DNA from: Flavivirga jejuensis
GTDB lineage: Bacteria; Bacteroidota; Bacteroidia; Flavobacteriales; Flavobacteriaceae
Length of the DNA stretch: 64,000 bases
Assembly (NCBI RefSeq): GCF_030540765.1
Contig: NZ_JAUOEL010000006.1
Location: 1 to 64,000 of the forward strand
Reading direction: 5' to 3'
The notes under the pieces are model-generated. The model saw only the letters and a list, made by a program, of their open reading frames with translations, ran no database searches and had not been told where the DNA came from. How positions within the stretch are numbered: position 1 is the first letter of the stretch; every line of letters begins with the position of its first letter. Of this stretch, positions 7,914-16,410 are shown piece by piece. The position numbers and the translations under genes are program-made.

Positions 7914-8663
7914 ATGAATAAATTGAAAAACAAAGTCGCCGTAATAACAGGTGCAAACAGTGGTATTGGTTTAGCAACAGCTAAATTATTTTTAGAAGAA
8001 GGTGCCAAAGTAGTTGTTTCGGGAAGACGCCAAGAGGCATTAAATGAGGTATCAGAAAGTCTGGAAGGTGATTTTATTACTGTTTTAGCAGATGTATCTA
8101 AACCAGAAGATAATGTTAAGCTTATAAAAGAAGCTACAGAGGCATTTGGAACTATTGATATACTATTCTTAAATGCAGGGATTGCTCCTATTACGCAAAT
8201 CACAGAGATTGATGAGAATCATTATGATGCTATTTTTAACACGAATGTTAAAGGTCCAATATTGGCCACAAAAGAAGCTTTACCACACATTAATGATGGG
8301 GGGACTATTATATTTACAGGTTCAATTGTAAAGCAAAAGGCATTTGATGGCTTTGGTGTATATTCTGCAAGTAAAGGTGCTTTACGTTCTTTTTCAAAAG
8401 TTTTAACTTCTGAAGTGAAATCTAGAAGCATACGTGTAAATACGATTGCTCCCGGACCTATAGACACTCCTATTTATGGAAAAATGGGTTTACCTGAGAA
8501 CGCACTTGAAGAAACAGGAAAAGGTTTTGCTGCTATGGTACCACTAGGTCGTTTTGGTACTTCTGAAGAAATAGCTAATACAGCTTTGTTCTTGGCTTCT
8601 GATGATGCTTCTTATATAAATGGTGTTGAATTAGAAGTTGATGGTGGTATAAGTCAGATTTAG
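7914..8663 (+). CDS. short-chain dehydrogenase/reductase (classical SDR)
   Basis: A 249-residue NAD(P)-dependent oxidoreductase of the classical SDR family. The Rossmann glycine motif TGANSGIG is at 12-19 and the NAG motif at 87-89. The catalytic Ser137, Tyr150 and Lys154 (YSASK) are present, and it closes with the usual EVDGG near the C-terminus. SGRR after the second strand favours NADP(H). It follows the TetR gene and shares its operator-like site, so it probably detoxifies or converts the molecule that the regulator senses. The substrate cannot be inferred. Confidence 0.9.
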   Translation: MNKLKNKVAVITGANSGIGLATAKLFLEEGAKVVVSGRRQEALNEVSESLEGDFITVLADVSKPEDNVKLIKEATEAFGTIDILFLNAGIAPITQITEIDENHYDAIFNTNVKGPILATKEALPHINDGGTIIFTGSIVKQKAFDGFGVYSASKGALRSFSKVLTSEVKSRSIRVNTIAPGPIDTPIYGKMGLPENALEETGKGFAAMVPLGRFGTSEEIANTALFLASDDASYINGVELEVDGGISQI

Positions 8664-9004
8664 AACTTGTGTCATTTTTGAAGCATAAATTATAATAAAA
8701 TATTGAAACTGAATACCCCTATAGCAACCATAGGGGTATATTTTGGCTTAGATCAACACAGGTTTTGCTTTAGAGCTAAATCGAATTTATTATTTTACCT
8801 CACCCAGAACTGTAAAAAAATCACCGTTTTAATGGCTCCAAAAGGACGATATAATTGGAAACCCTCTCCTTGATTGGAGAACTTTTAGACTAAAAACGAG
8901 TACTTTAAATTATTTTGTTAATAACCTCGTTAACAATTACAAGTACCCCTATCATATTTAAGCCTCAATAATCTATACTTTTATGAAAACCAATATCATA
9001 GATA
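8664..9004. other. gene-free stretch between the SDR gene and a hypothetical gene
   Basis: No coding frame is seen. The region holds the SDR terminator at 8713-8739 and a 7-bp inverted repeat (TTGTTAA at 8915-8921, TTAACAA at 8930-8936). The inverted repeat lies about 70 bases before the next gene and could be a regulator site. The rest is AT-rich with no recognised element. Confidence 0.5.
8713..8744 (+). terminator. intrinsic terminator after the SDR gene
   Basis: ATACCCCTAT and ATAGGGGTAT form a perfect 10-bp stem with a 7-base loop, followed by ATTTT. It lies 50 bases past the SDR stop. Confidence 0.75.
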
Positions 9005-9421
9005 ATGAACACAAGACAATATAATCTAAAAAGTATCCGTCCAGAAGTTCCTTCTACTACTATTAATGATAGCATGAGTAATGATGAGCGTTTTCAAAAT
9101 TTAGTTTTGCGACCTATAGCTACGTTGCAGAATGACTTGTTAATTGCTGTTTTTAAGAATTACATTGTTAAGCATAAATCGGTTTTTTACGATTTGTCTA
9201 TAGAAAAACGCATGATCTATATTGAAAATGCCATTCAAAAAGATATGAAATTTAGAAATGCTTTAAAGGGCATGATTATCGGACAATTTACTGTCGAAGA
9301 ATATCAAATATACATACAGAATTCATCTGCTTTAAATAAGCGGATGATGCGTATCGTTAAAGAGCGTTTACTAAGTAATATTCAAATTTTTGAAAAGCCA
9401 GAATTACTTGAAGCTGTTTAA
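9005..9421 (+). CDS. conserved hypothetical protein
   Basis: A 138-residue soluble, charged protein that I do not assign to a characterised family. It has no signal peptide or membrane segment. The composition is helical (for example ERFQNLVLRPIATLQNDLLIAVFKNYIVKH and a long C-terminal KRMMRIVKERLLSNIQIFE helix). Similar proteins occur, from memory, in other Flavobacteriia, sometimes labelled glyoxalase, but no glyoxalase metal motif is visible. It stands alone between the SDR gene and the convergent DUF2461 gene. Confidence 0.8.
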   Translation: MNTRQYNLKSIRPEVPSTTINDSMSNDERFQNLVLRPIATLQNDLLIAVFKNYIVKHKSVFYDLSIEKRMIYIENAIQKDMKFRNALKGMIIGQFTVEEYQIYIQNSSALNKRMMRIVKERLLSNIQIFEKPELLEAV

Positions 9422-9445
9422 TCTTTAAAAAAAGTCGTATACTTT

Positions 9446-10126
9446 CTAAATCAAAGACACCCCATTTAAATCTGTAGTAAGTACATCACTCATATAGTTA
9501 AAGTACGGTCTAATGGCTTTAAAAGAATCATTCACATCTTTTATAAAATTAGTATCTAAAACCTCTTTATCTGTATACTTTTTAGTAAATATGTATTGCT
9601 TTTTCTTTATAAGATCTATAGCTTTATGGTCTTTACTAAAGCCCTTTGGAGCCGTTTTTACTTCATCTCCAACAAAACGATCACCCCAGATGCTGTTAAA
9701 CTTTTTATTAGCTAAAATGTCGCGAATTTCACTATCGTCCATTTCAAATTCCTTTCTAATTCTCAATAAATCTGCAGGTGCTGGTTCCCAAAAACCTGTT
9801 GCAATAAAGCTTTCATTATTAGGTTGAAGGTGTAGGTAATAACCACCTCTTAGTTTTGGTTTTGTTCTGCGAAACGAACCACCAAAATGTGTTTTATAAG
9901 GATCCTTGTTTTTTGAAAAACGGACGTCTCTATAAATTCTAAACATTTTTAGTTTGTCTACTTCATCATGCGTATTAAGAGATTCCAAAATGGCATTATA
10001 CACTTGTTTAACTTCGGCTTCTACACTTTTGAATTCTTTTTTTCGTTCATTAAACCAATCTCTATTATTGTTTTTTTCTAATTTTTTAAAAAAATCTAAT
10101 GCTTCTTTTGGAACCGTTACTCCCAT
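9446..10126 (-). CDS. DUF2461 family protein (TIGR02453)
   Basis: A 226-residue protein matching the DUF2461 pattern. It has FFKKLEKNNNRDWFNERKKEF near the start, then KMFRIYRDVRFSKNKDPYKTHFGGSFR. A YYLHLQPNNESFIATGFWEPAP segment follows, which is the family's most recognisable block. It has no signal peptide or membrane segment. The function of the family is not established. The next gene upstream on this strand is the TruA-like gene, 83 bases away, so cotranscription is possible. Confidence 0.85.
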   Translation of the reverse strand: MGVTVPKEALDFFKKLEKNNNRDWFNERKKEFKSVEAEVKQVYNAILESLNTHDEVDKLKMFRIYRDVRFSKNKDPYKTHFGGSFRRTKPKLRGGYYLHLQPNNESFIATGFWEPAPADLLRIRKEFEMDDSEIRDILANKKFNSIWGDRFVGDEVKTAPKGFSKDHKAIDLIKKKQYIFTKKYTDKEVLDTNFIKDVNDSFKAIRPYFNYMSDVLTTDLNGVSLI

Positions 10127-10209
10127 ATTATTATGTTTTTTGATATTGATGGTTAGTATATAAAGACTTTTAGTCTAAATAATGCGAGGAAATTACAAAA
10201 ATCGCAGTA

Positions 10210-10986
10210 TTATTCAAACTGAATATTGTTAAGAATGAGTCCCGATGCCGGAGCTATGTATTCCATTCTTGTGTTACTACCAGGTAGTAGGCTGTTTTTA
10301 ATATCTTCTATAGATAGTTTTCCTTTTCCTAAATCAATTAGTGTCCCCATCATTAATCTAATTTGATTTCGCATAAACCCTTTTCCTTTTACTCTTAATA
10401 AATACGTTTTTTTAGGAAAATAATTAGCGGTATAAATGGTGTTTTCTACTAACTCGCATAACAAAATTTCCCGATCGTAAATACCATTATCTGTAGGTTT
10501 ATAACAGTACGATTTAAAATAGTGCTTACCTTCAAAAAGTTTAGCGCCTTGTTTCATAATATCAATATCTAAATCGTCAAGAATAGTGGTCATAATTGGT
10601 GCACAAAACGGATGGCACTTTTCACCACAAGTAAACAAATATAGGTATTCTTTAATTTTTGAATGTTTTATTATATTAAACTCTGCGTCGACTTCTTGTA
10701 TACTGGTGGCTCTAATGTCTTGTGGCAGGTTGTGGTTAAAGAGCTCTAAAAAAGCGTTTTCATCTTCAATAGGTTCAAATAAAAACAATTCAAAGGCAGC
10801 ATTTTCGGCAGACACCATTGCATCTGTTCTTCCCGAACTTAAACTTTTAAATCGCTTGCCTTCAAGAATAAAATTTAGAGTTCTGTCTACCATTAAATGC
10901 AGCGTTTTTACGTTGGGTTGTTTTTGCCAACCATGAAAACGATATCCTAAATATTGAATAGTAAACACATAAAAATATTTTTTCAT
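10210..10986 (-). CDS. TruA-like tRNA pseudouridine synthase family protein
   Basis: A 258-residue member of the TruA family, which isomerises uridines in the tRNA anticodon stem-loop. The catalytic motif SGRTDAMVSA is at 51-60 with Asp55, preceded by YLGYRFHGWQKQP (12-24), the other family block. RVKGKGFMRNQIRLMMG near 200-216 is the C-terminal signature. It is diverged from textbook TruA in mid-sequence, with a Cys/His-containing stretch CGEKCHPFC at about 135-143. It may therefore be a second, specialised paralogue, which I cannot test because the rest of the genome is not visible. Confidence 0.8.
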   Translation of the reverse strand: MKKYFYVFTIQYLGYRFHGWQKQPNVKTLHLMVDRTLNFILEGKRFKSLSSGRTDAMVSAENAAFELFLFEPIEDENAFLELFNHNLPQDIRATSIQEVDAEFNIIKHSKIKEYLYLFTCGEKCHPFCAPIMTTILDDLDIDIMKQGAKLFEGKHYFKSYCYKPTDNGIYDREILLCELVENTIYTANYFPKKTYLLRVKGKGFMRNQIRLMMGTLIDLGKGKLSIEDIKNSLLPGSNTRMEYIAPASGLILNNIQFE

Positions 10987-11085
10987 TTTTTATTTTATAT
11001 AAGGCTCGAAAAATACGCTCTTTATTAATTGTGACAAAAAATTTATAACTTGTATATATTATTAACTAACTAAATACTCAAAATT

Positions 11086-11505
11086 ATGACTAAAACATCA
11101 ACAAATGATCCGCCTGTTTGGTTCTGGATAGTAAGTGTTATTGCACTTGTTTGGAATACACTTGGAATAGATGGTTACTTAGGGCAAACATATAATACCG
11201 AACGGTATCGTAATTCTTTTTCGGCTGAAGAACTTGAAATTGCTGCAAATTTACCTTCATGGATAACAGCAACATTTGCTATTGCTGTTTTTGCGGGTGT
11301 TATTGGGGCTATTGGGCTTTTGTTAAGAAAAAAATGGGCTACAATTTTTTGGAGTATTTCATTAATTGCTGTAATCGTTCAAATGGGCTATGCTTTTATT
11401 AATAATCAAGTCACTCATTTAGAGATGACTCTTATGATTGTTGTATTAGCATTTATTTTTCTTTGGGTTTCCAGAAGGTCTCAAGCAAAAGGATGGCTTT
11501 CTTGA
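11086..11505 (+). CDS. four-helix integral membrane protein of unknown function
   Basis: A 139-residue protein with four predicted membrane segments at about 9-27, 61-82, 85-106 and 114-130. A soluble loop lies between helices 1 and 2 (GQTYNTERYRNSFSAEELEIAANLPSW). No transporter or enzyme motif is visible. It is monocistronic and faces a strong bidirectional terminator at 11606-11635. Confidence 0.8.
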   Translation: MTKTSTNDPPVWFWIVSVIALVWNTLGIDGYLGQTYNTERYRNSFSAEELEIAANLPSWITATFAIAVFAGVIGAIGLLLRKKWATIFWSISLIAVIVQMGYAFINNQVTHLEMTLMIVVLAFIFLWVSRRSQAKGWLS

Positions 11506-11605
11506 AAAGAATTTGATTGAGGTAAGAAAAGAAACCAAAGAAACCTTTACAGGATTTGCAATAGTTATCCTGTAGGGCTGTTTAGAAGAAGGTTATTAAT
11601 AAAAA

Positions 11606-11635
11606 AAGGCATTAGAAAATTTATTCTAATGCCTT
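11606..11635. terminator. bidirectional terminator between convergent genes
   Basis: AAGGCATTAGAA and TTCTAATGCCTT form a perfect 12-bp stem with a 6-base loop. On the plus strand it is followed by ATATATTTTT. On the minus strand it is followed by seven T residues. It serves both the membrane protein gene and the convergent secreted-protein gene. Confidence 0.85.
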
Positions 11636-11679
11636 ATATATTTTTAACCAACTATTCATCCAATGGAGACTTAGTTGTA

Positions 11680-12015
11680 TTAGCGTTTTAAAGCTTGCTT
11701 TTGTTTAGGAGTTAAAAGATCATTTTTCGCAGCATACGTCTTTTTACGTTTCTCCTCTATTTTTTTATTGAAAGTTTCTTTCTTTTTTTTAGATTTAGGA
11801 GCTTCTTTTTCAAGGGTAAGAAGTTCTTTGTAAAGTTCTCTGAGTTTAGCTTCTTGCTTTTTTGACAATTTTAAACTTTTATCATTTATTGTTAACTCAA
11901 GATTATCTTTTTTGATTAAATCATTTACTTGACTGTCAATCCCTTTTTGGGCAAATGCGGTAGCTGAAACGGTTATAAAAAATAATAACGACAGCATTGT
12001 TTTTTGTAGGTTCAT
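11680..12015 (-). CDS. small secreted/periplasmic lysine-rich protein
   Basis: A 111-residue protein with a clear signal peptide (residues 1-22, ending ATAFA before QKG). The mature part is helical and lysine-rich: LSKKQEAKLRELYKELLTLEKEAP, then a KKKKETFNKKIEEKRKKTY segment. It ends in LLTPKQKQALKR, which resembles the LT-x-EQ-type segments of Spy/CpxP-like periplasmic proteins. That resemblance is weak and functional assignment is not justified. It lies downstream of hisIE by 47 bases on the same strand. Confidence 0.75.
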   Translation of the reverse strand: MNLQKTMLSLLFFITVSATAFAQKGIDSQVNDLIKKDNLELTINDKSLKLSKKQEAKLRELYKELLTLEKEAPKSKKKKETFNKKIEEKRKKTYAAKNDLLTPKQKQALKR

Positions 12016-12062
12016 GGGGTCTTTAAATTAAAATTATATAGTGTAAAGATAATATTTTTTTA

Positions 12063-12689
12063 TTATTTATGTCTTCCTTTCAATTCTTCTTCAATATCCT
12101 TTAAGGTAAATCCCTTTGCTTGCAGTAACATTAAATAGTGAAATAATAGATCTGCCGATTCGTATAAAAACAACTCATCATTAGTATCCATCGCCTCAAT
12201 AACTGTTTCTACAGCCTCCTCTCCTACTTTTTGAGCTATTTTATTGATGCCTTTTTCAAATAAACTTGCGACATAAGACTTTTTAGCGTCTTTGCTTGAA
12301 ATACGTTCTGTAATAATAGCTTCTAAAGTTGAGAAAAATCCATAGGATGGTTTGTTTTCAGTTTGCCAACATGTATCTGTTCCTTTATGGCATGTAGGTC
12401 CAACAGGATTTACCTGAATTAAGAGTGTATCATTATCACAATCATTTTTTATATCAACTAAATTGAGAAAGTTACCACTTTCTTCTCCTTTAGTCCATAA
12501 ACGTTGCTTGCTTCTGCTAAAAAAAGTAACTTGTTTCGTTTCAATGGTTTTTTGGTAGGCGTCATTATTCATATAGCCCAACATTAATACATTTTTAGTT
12601 GTCGCATCTTGAATGATTGCAGGTATAAGCCCTCCTTCTAACTTCTCCCAAGAGGGAGAAATGATAGCTGTATTTTTATTATTTGTCAT
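12063..12689 (-). CDS. hisIE: bifunctional phosphoribosyl-AMP cyclohydrolase / phosphoribosyl-ATP pyrophosphatase
   Basis: This catalyses steps 2 and 3 of histidine synthesis. The HisI domain covers about residues 1-115. It has LWTKGEESGNFL at 64-75, the DCDND metal site at 83-87, and the zinc-site cysteines in TCHKGTDTC (C100, C107). The HisE domain covers about 118-205, with EKGINKIAQKVGEEAVETVIEA and ESADLLFHYL. The HisIE fusion is common in Bacteroidota. It is the last gene of the his operon, 46 bases after hisF. Confidence 0.96.
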   Translation of the reverse strand: MTNNKNTAIISPSWEKLEGGLIPAIIQDATTKNVLMLGYMNNDAYQKTIETKQVTFFSRSKQRLWTKGEESGNFLNLVDIKNDCDNDTLLIQVNPVGPTCHKGTDTCWQTENKPSYGFFSTLEAIITERISSKDAKKSYVASLFEKGINKIAQKVGEEAVETVIEAMDTNDELFLYESADLLFHYLMLLQAKGFTLKDIEEELKGRHK

Positions 12690-12735
12690 AACCTTAATTT
12701 TTTATACGTAATAAACCTCCTTTGGGCTAAAAGGA

Positions 12736-13491
12736 TTATAGTCGTACTTCTATATTGTTCTCTTTTAATTCTTTTTTTAAGTCTGGAATTGGAATTTCAC
12801 CAAAATGAAAAACACTTGCGGCTAAAGCGGCATCAGATTTTCCTTCTTTGAAGGTGTCTATAAAATGTTGTACACTTCCTGCACCGCCAGAGGCAATAAT
12901 AGGAATGTTTAATGCTTCAGACAACTTAGCTAAAGCTTTATTAGCGAATCCATTTTTGGTACCATCATGATTCATGGAGGTAAACAGAATTTCTCCTGCA
13001 CCTCGTTGTTCTACTTCTTTTGCCCATTCAAACAAATCAATTTCTGTTGGAATACTTCCGCCTGCTAAATGAACTTTCCATTGGCCATCTACTTCTTTAG
13101 CATCAATAGCAACCACCACACATTGGCTTCCAAATTTATTTGATAATTCATTAACAAGTTCAGGTCTTTTAACAGCTGATGAATTTATTGAGACTTTATC
13201 TGCACCACATTTTAACAAGGCATCCACATCCTCAATAGAAGATATACCACCCCCAACTGTAAATGGAATGTTTACTTGTTCTGCAACGTGTAATACCATA
13301 TCTAAAGTAGTAGCACGTCCTTCAAGGGTTGCCGAAATATCAAGAAAAACCAATTCATCTGCTCCTATATCAGCATATTGTTTTGCTAATTCTACAGGAT
13401 CCCCAGCATCACGCAAATCAACGAAATTAACGCCTTTTACTGTTCGTCCGTTTTTAATATCTAAACAGGGTATAATTCTTTTTGTTAGCAT
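12736..13491 (-). CDS. hisF: imidazole glycerol phosphate synthase cyclase subunit
   Basis: HisF forms the (beta/alpha)8-barrel half of IGP synthase. Using ammonia from HisH it turns PRFAR into IGP and AICAR. Catalytic Asp11 (CLDIKNG) and Asp130 (VVAIDAK) are present, as are the phosphate-binding glycine motifs VGGGIS (79-84) and the later ASGGAG. At 251 residues it is full length. It begins 2 bases after hisA, a spacing typical of translationally coupled genes. Confidence 0.97.
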   Translation of the reverse strand: MLTKRIIPCLDIKNGRTVKGVNFVDLRDAGDPVELAKQYADIGADELVFLDISATLEGRATTLDMVLHVAEQVNIPFTVGGGISSIEDVDALLKCGADKVSINSSAVKRPELVNELSNKFGSQCVVVAIDAKEVDGQWKVHLAGGSIPTEIDLFEWAKEVEQRGAGEILFTSMNHDGTKNGFANKALAKLSEALNIPIIASGGAGSVQHFIDTFKEGKSDAALAASVFHFGEIPIPDLKKELKENNIEVRL

Positions 13492-13493
13492 GT

Positions 13494-14228
13494 TTATACA
13501 AATTTTTCTAATTCGAAAAGACTTATTCTATTTTCGTAAATAGCTTTTCCTATAATAACCCCTTCGCAACCAATTTCTTTTAAAACAGGTAATTCGTCAA
13601 TAGATGAAATCCCTCCAGAAGCTATTAGCTTAATAGATTGATCGCTGCTACTATTTGAACATTCTGAGATGATTTGTTTATATAAATCTATAGAAGGGCC
13701 CTCAAGCATACCATCTTTTGAAATATCGGTACAAATAACGTATTTAATGCTCTTTTTCTGATATGATTTAATAAACGGAATAACGTCTTCTTTACTTTGC
13801 TCCATCCAGCCACTAATAGACACTTTCCCATTGTTGCTATCGGCTCCTAAAATAATTTTTTCAGCACCGTATTTATTAATCCAACCTTCAAATATTTCTG
13901 GGTCTTTAACGGCAATACTTCCTCCTGTAATTTGTTTTGCACCAGAATTAAAAGCAATGTGTAAATCTTCGTTCGCCTTTAATCCGCCACCAAAATCTAT
14001 TTTGAGATTTGTTTTTGAGGCTATTTGTTCTAGCACTTTATAATTCACGATATGTTTCGCTTTTGCGCCGTCTAGATCTACCAAATGTAAGTATTCAATG
14101 CCAGAGTCTTCAAACATCTTTGCGACCTCTAAAGGGTTTTCATTGTATATTTTTTTAGTTTCGTAATCTCCTTTTGTTAACCTTACACATTTACCTTCTA
14201 TGATATCTATCGCTGGTATAATTCTCAT
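13494..14228 (-). CDS. hisA: ProFAR isomerase
   Basis: HisA catalyses the Amadori rearrangement of ProFAR to PRFAR, on a half-barrel-duplicated TIM fold. Catalytic Asp8 (PAIDIIEG) and Asp130 (LGADSNNG) are in place. FGGGLK at 79-84 and ASGGIS later bind the two phosphates. The length of 244 is normal. A 200-base gap separates it from hisH upstream and contains a small opposite-strand ORF. Confidence 0.97.
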   Translation of the reverse strand: MRIIPAIDIIEGKCVRLTKGDYETKKIYNENPLEVAKMFEDSGIEYLHLVDLDGAKAKHIVNYKVLEQIASKTNLKIDFGGGLKANEDLHIAFNSGAKQITGGSIAVKDPEIFEGWINKYGAEKIILGADSNNGKVSISGWMEQSKEDVIPFIKSYQKKSIKYVICTDISKDGMLEGPSIDLYKQIISECSNSSSDQSIKLIASGGISSIDELPVLKEIGCEGVIIGKAIYENRISLFELEKFV

Positions 14229-14258
14229 CTTTGAATGATTTTAAGTCACTAATTATTA

Positions 14259-14266
14259 TATATTTG
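14259..14266 (+). promoter_or_regulatory. -7-like element facing against the his operon
   Basis: TATATTTG matches TAnnTTTG on the plus strand, 5 bases before the GTG of the small ORF at 14272. A TTTG lies 25 bases upstream, longer than the usual roughly 19-base spacing. If real, it would start a nearly leaderless transcript antisense to the hisH-hisA spacer. Confidence 0.3.
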
Positions 14267-14271
14267 ACAAT

Positions 14272-14427
14272 GTGGATTTAATTAAAAACTTAGCTTTTCG
14301 TTTTATTATCTCGATTGTAGTGGTTGAAGGAATAGCTTCACAATTCATTGAGTTTTACGATTTTTTATTAGTTTCAATTTTAATCCTTTCATTTCTTTTA
14401 CTCACTTATTTATCAAAGAAATTTTAA
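14272..14427 (+). CDS. possible small two-helix membrane protein in the hisA-hisH gap
   Basis: A GTG-started 51-codon frame on the strand opposite the his operon fills the hisA-hisH gap. Its composition is that of a small membrane protein: NLAFRFIISIVVVEGIASQF, a short polar stretch (IEFYD), then FLLVSILILSFLLLTYLSKKF with a basic end. A -7-like TATATTTG precedes it. No ATG is available and AT-rich DNA readily yields hydrophobic frames, so it may be an artefact. It would explain why this one his gap is 200 bases long. Confidence 0.35.
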   Translation: MDLIKNLAFRFIISIVVVEGIASQFIEFYDFLLVSILILSFLLLTYLSKKF

Positions 14428-14428
14428 T

Positions 14429-15067
14429 TTACAGTTCTATAAAATTTTGTAAAATCTTTGCTCCTGCTAAACTACTCTTTTCTGGGTGAAATTGCACACC
14501 ATAAAAATTATTGTGTTGCAAAGCTGAGGCATAATTAATGCCATAGTCCGTTTTTGCAATGGTTTCTTCACAATCTTCGGCATAGTAGCTGTGTACTAAA
14601 TACATATATTCATTTTCTTTAATTCCAGAAAATAGATCGGATTTTAGGTCTTTAATAACATTCCAACCCATTTGTGGCACTTTTACATCGTTGTTAAAAC
14701 GTTTCACTTTAGTTTTAAAGATGCCTACGCCTTTTGTATTACCCTCTTCGGTTGATTCGCATAGTAATTGCATACCTAAACAAATCCCTAATACGGGTTG
14801 TTTTAAGGTTGGTATTAGTTTATCTAAACCACTTTTTTGTAACATGGCCATAGCAGTACTTGCCTCACCAACACCAGGGAAAATAATTTTATCTGCGGCT
14901 AAAATTTCATCTGGATCGTTTGATAAAACAGCATCAACGCCTAAGCGTTTAAAAGCAAATTGAATGCTTTTAATGTTTCCTGCACCGTAATTTATTATTA
15001 CAATAGAAGCCTCATCTAATTTCTTCAAAGAGGAAGAACTATTATTCTGATCTGTTATTTTACTCAT
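14429..15067 (-). CDS. hisH: imidazole glycerol phosphate synthase glutaminase subunit
   Basis: HisH hydrolyses glutamine and channels ammonia to HisF. The class I amidotransferase triad is visible: Cys96 in GICLGMQLL, His194 and Glu196 in QFHPEKS. IINYGAGN at 24-31 is the conserved first strand. The protein carries about 20 extra N-terminal residues (MSKITDQNNSSSSLKKLDEA), which are polar and probably disordered. No later ATG would keep the first strand intact, so I keep this start. Confidence 0.96.
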   Translation of the reverse strand: MSKITDQNNSSSSLKKLDEASIVIINYGAGNIKSIQFAFKRLGVDAVLSNDPDEILAADKIIFPGVGEASTAMAMLQKSGLDKLIPTLKQPVLGICLGMQLLCESTEEGNTKGVGIFKTKVKRFNNDVKVPQMGWNVIKDLKSDLFSGIKENEYMYLVHSYYAEDCEETIAKTDYGINYASALQHNNFYGVQFHPEKSSLAGAKILQNFIEL

Positions 15068-15092
15068 TTTATATTTTTATCCGTTTATAAAG

Positions 15093-15119
15093 CCTTCCTT
15101 TAGGGAAGGTTGGGATGGG
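15093..15119. repeat. palindromic intergenic repeat before hisH
   Basis: CCTTCCTTTAGGGAAGG (15093-15109) forms a 6-bp stem with a 5-base loop and continues as TTGGGATGGGC. It fills the hisB-hisH gap. It has the same style as the CCCC...GGGG and CCTGC...GCAGG repeats elsewhere in the window. Confidence 0.5.
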
Positions 15120-15122
15120 CTT

Positions 15123-16256
15123 TTACAGCATTCCTTTAGTTGATGGCAAAATCATTTTTTCTACATCGCGCTTTACCGCCATCTTGATAGCTTTTGCGAA
15201 AGCTTTAAAAATAGCCTCAATTTTATGATGTTCGTTTTGTCCTTCGGCTTTAATATTCAAATTACATTTTGCGCCGTCTGTAAAGGATTTAAAGAAATGA
15301 TAAAACATTTCTGTTGGCATTTTTCCAATCATTTCTCGTTTAAAGTCTGCTTCCCAAACAAGCCAGTTTCTTCCTCCAAAATCAATAGCAGCTTGTGCAT
15401 AACAATCGTCCATGGGTAAGCAAAAACCGTAACGTTCTATGCCTAATTTATTACCTAAAGCGGTGTTAAATAATTCACCCAATGCAATAGCTGTATCTTC
15501 AATAGTGTGGTGCTCATCAACTTCTAAGTCGCCATCAACTTTAATATTTAAATCTAACTGTCCGTGACGTGCTATTTGGTCTAACATATGATCAAAAAAA
15601 GCAAGCCCTGTATCTATATTACTTTTTCCCGTTCCGTCGAGATTAACTTGAATAGCAATCTTTGTTTCATTTGTATTTCTAATAATCTCTCCAGTGCGGG
15701 CGCTTGTTTTTAAAAAGGCGTAGATATTTTCCCAATCGTTGCTCTCTAAAGCGATATAGGCATCTAATTGCTCTCTTTTTACAGTGATTTCATCAGTACC
15801 CAAATTGGTATCATCGTTTATAAAAACACCTTTGGCTCCTAAGTTTTTTGCTAATTCAATATCTGTAAGCCTATCTCCTATTACAAAAGAGTTTTCTAAA
15901 TCGTAATCGTTAGAAAAATATTTTGTTAGCAAACCTGTATTTGGTTTTCTTGTAGGAGCGTTGTCTTTTGCAAAAGTTCTGTCTATAAACTGTTCTTTAA
16001 AAACAATTCCTTGATCTTCAAAGCATTTAATAATAAAATTATGAATAGGCCAAAAATCACTTTCTGGAAATGCTTCTGTTCCTAATCCATCTTGATTAGT
16101 GATCATCACAATTTCATAATTTAATTCTTTAGCTATTTTACCTAAATATTGAAATACTTTAGGGTAAAACTCTAACTTTTCAAGCGAATCGATTTGCTCA
16201 TCTGCAGGTTCTCTGATAATGGTTCCGTCCCGGTCTATGAATAATACTTTTTTCAT
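15123..16256 (-). CDS. hisB: bifunctional histidinol-phosphatase / imidazoleglycerol-phosphate dehydratase
   Basis: The N-terminal HAD domain (about 1-170) dephosphorylates histidinol phosphate. The nucleophile motif is FIDRDGT with Asp8 and Asp10, followed by MITNQDGLG. The C-terminal domain (about 185-377) is the manganese-dependent IGP dehydratase, with [24 protein letters not shown] and a second histidine block [11 protein letters not shown] take ATG at 16256 ([12 protein letters not shown]) rather than the ATG four codons earlier, because HAD domains begin just before the first strand. The two-domain form is as in enterobacteria. Confidence 0.96.
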   Translation of the reverse strand: MKKVLFIDRDGTIIREPADEQIDSLEKLEFYPKVFQYLGKIAKELNYEIVMITNQDGLGTEAFPESDFWPIHNFIIKCFEDQGIVFKEQFIDRTFAKDNAPTRKPNTGLLTKYFSNDYDLENSFVIGDRLTDIELAKNLGAKGVFINDDTNLGTDEITVKREQLDAYIALESNDWENIYAFLKTSARTGEIIRNTNETKIAIQVNLDGTGKSNIDTGLAFFDHMLDQIARHGQLDLNIKVDGDLEVDEHHTIEDTAIALGELFNTALGNKLGIERYGFCLPMDDCYAQAAIDFGGRNWLVWEADFKREMIGKMPTEMFYHFFKSFTDGAKCNLNIKAEGQNEHHKIEAIFKAFAKAIKMAVKRDVEKMILPSTKGML

Positions 16257-16270
16257 CTTTGTTATCATAT

Positions 16271-16368
16271 CATTCCTGCCTTTCGATTATCGCTCAAGAT
16301 AAACTTGGCAGGAACTTTTTTAATTTAAACTTAAACTTTCTATAATGGATTCCTGCCTTTGCAGGAAT
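16271..16368. repeat. CCTGC...GCAGG palindromic repeats between hisC and hisB
   Basis: ATTCCTGC-CTTT-GCAGGAAT at 16349-16368 is a perfect 8-bp hairpin. A looser relative at about 16271-16315 begins ATTCCTGCC and ends GGCAGGAAC around a 30-base interior. The same phrase appears inside the 3' end of hisD (17497-17514). Confidence 0.6.
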
Positions 16369-16410
16369 AACAATCTACTCCTAAATTGCATTTCTAATAT
16401 CCATTCATAC

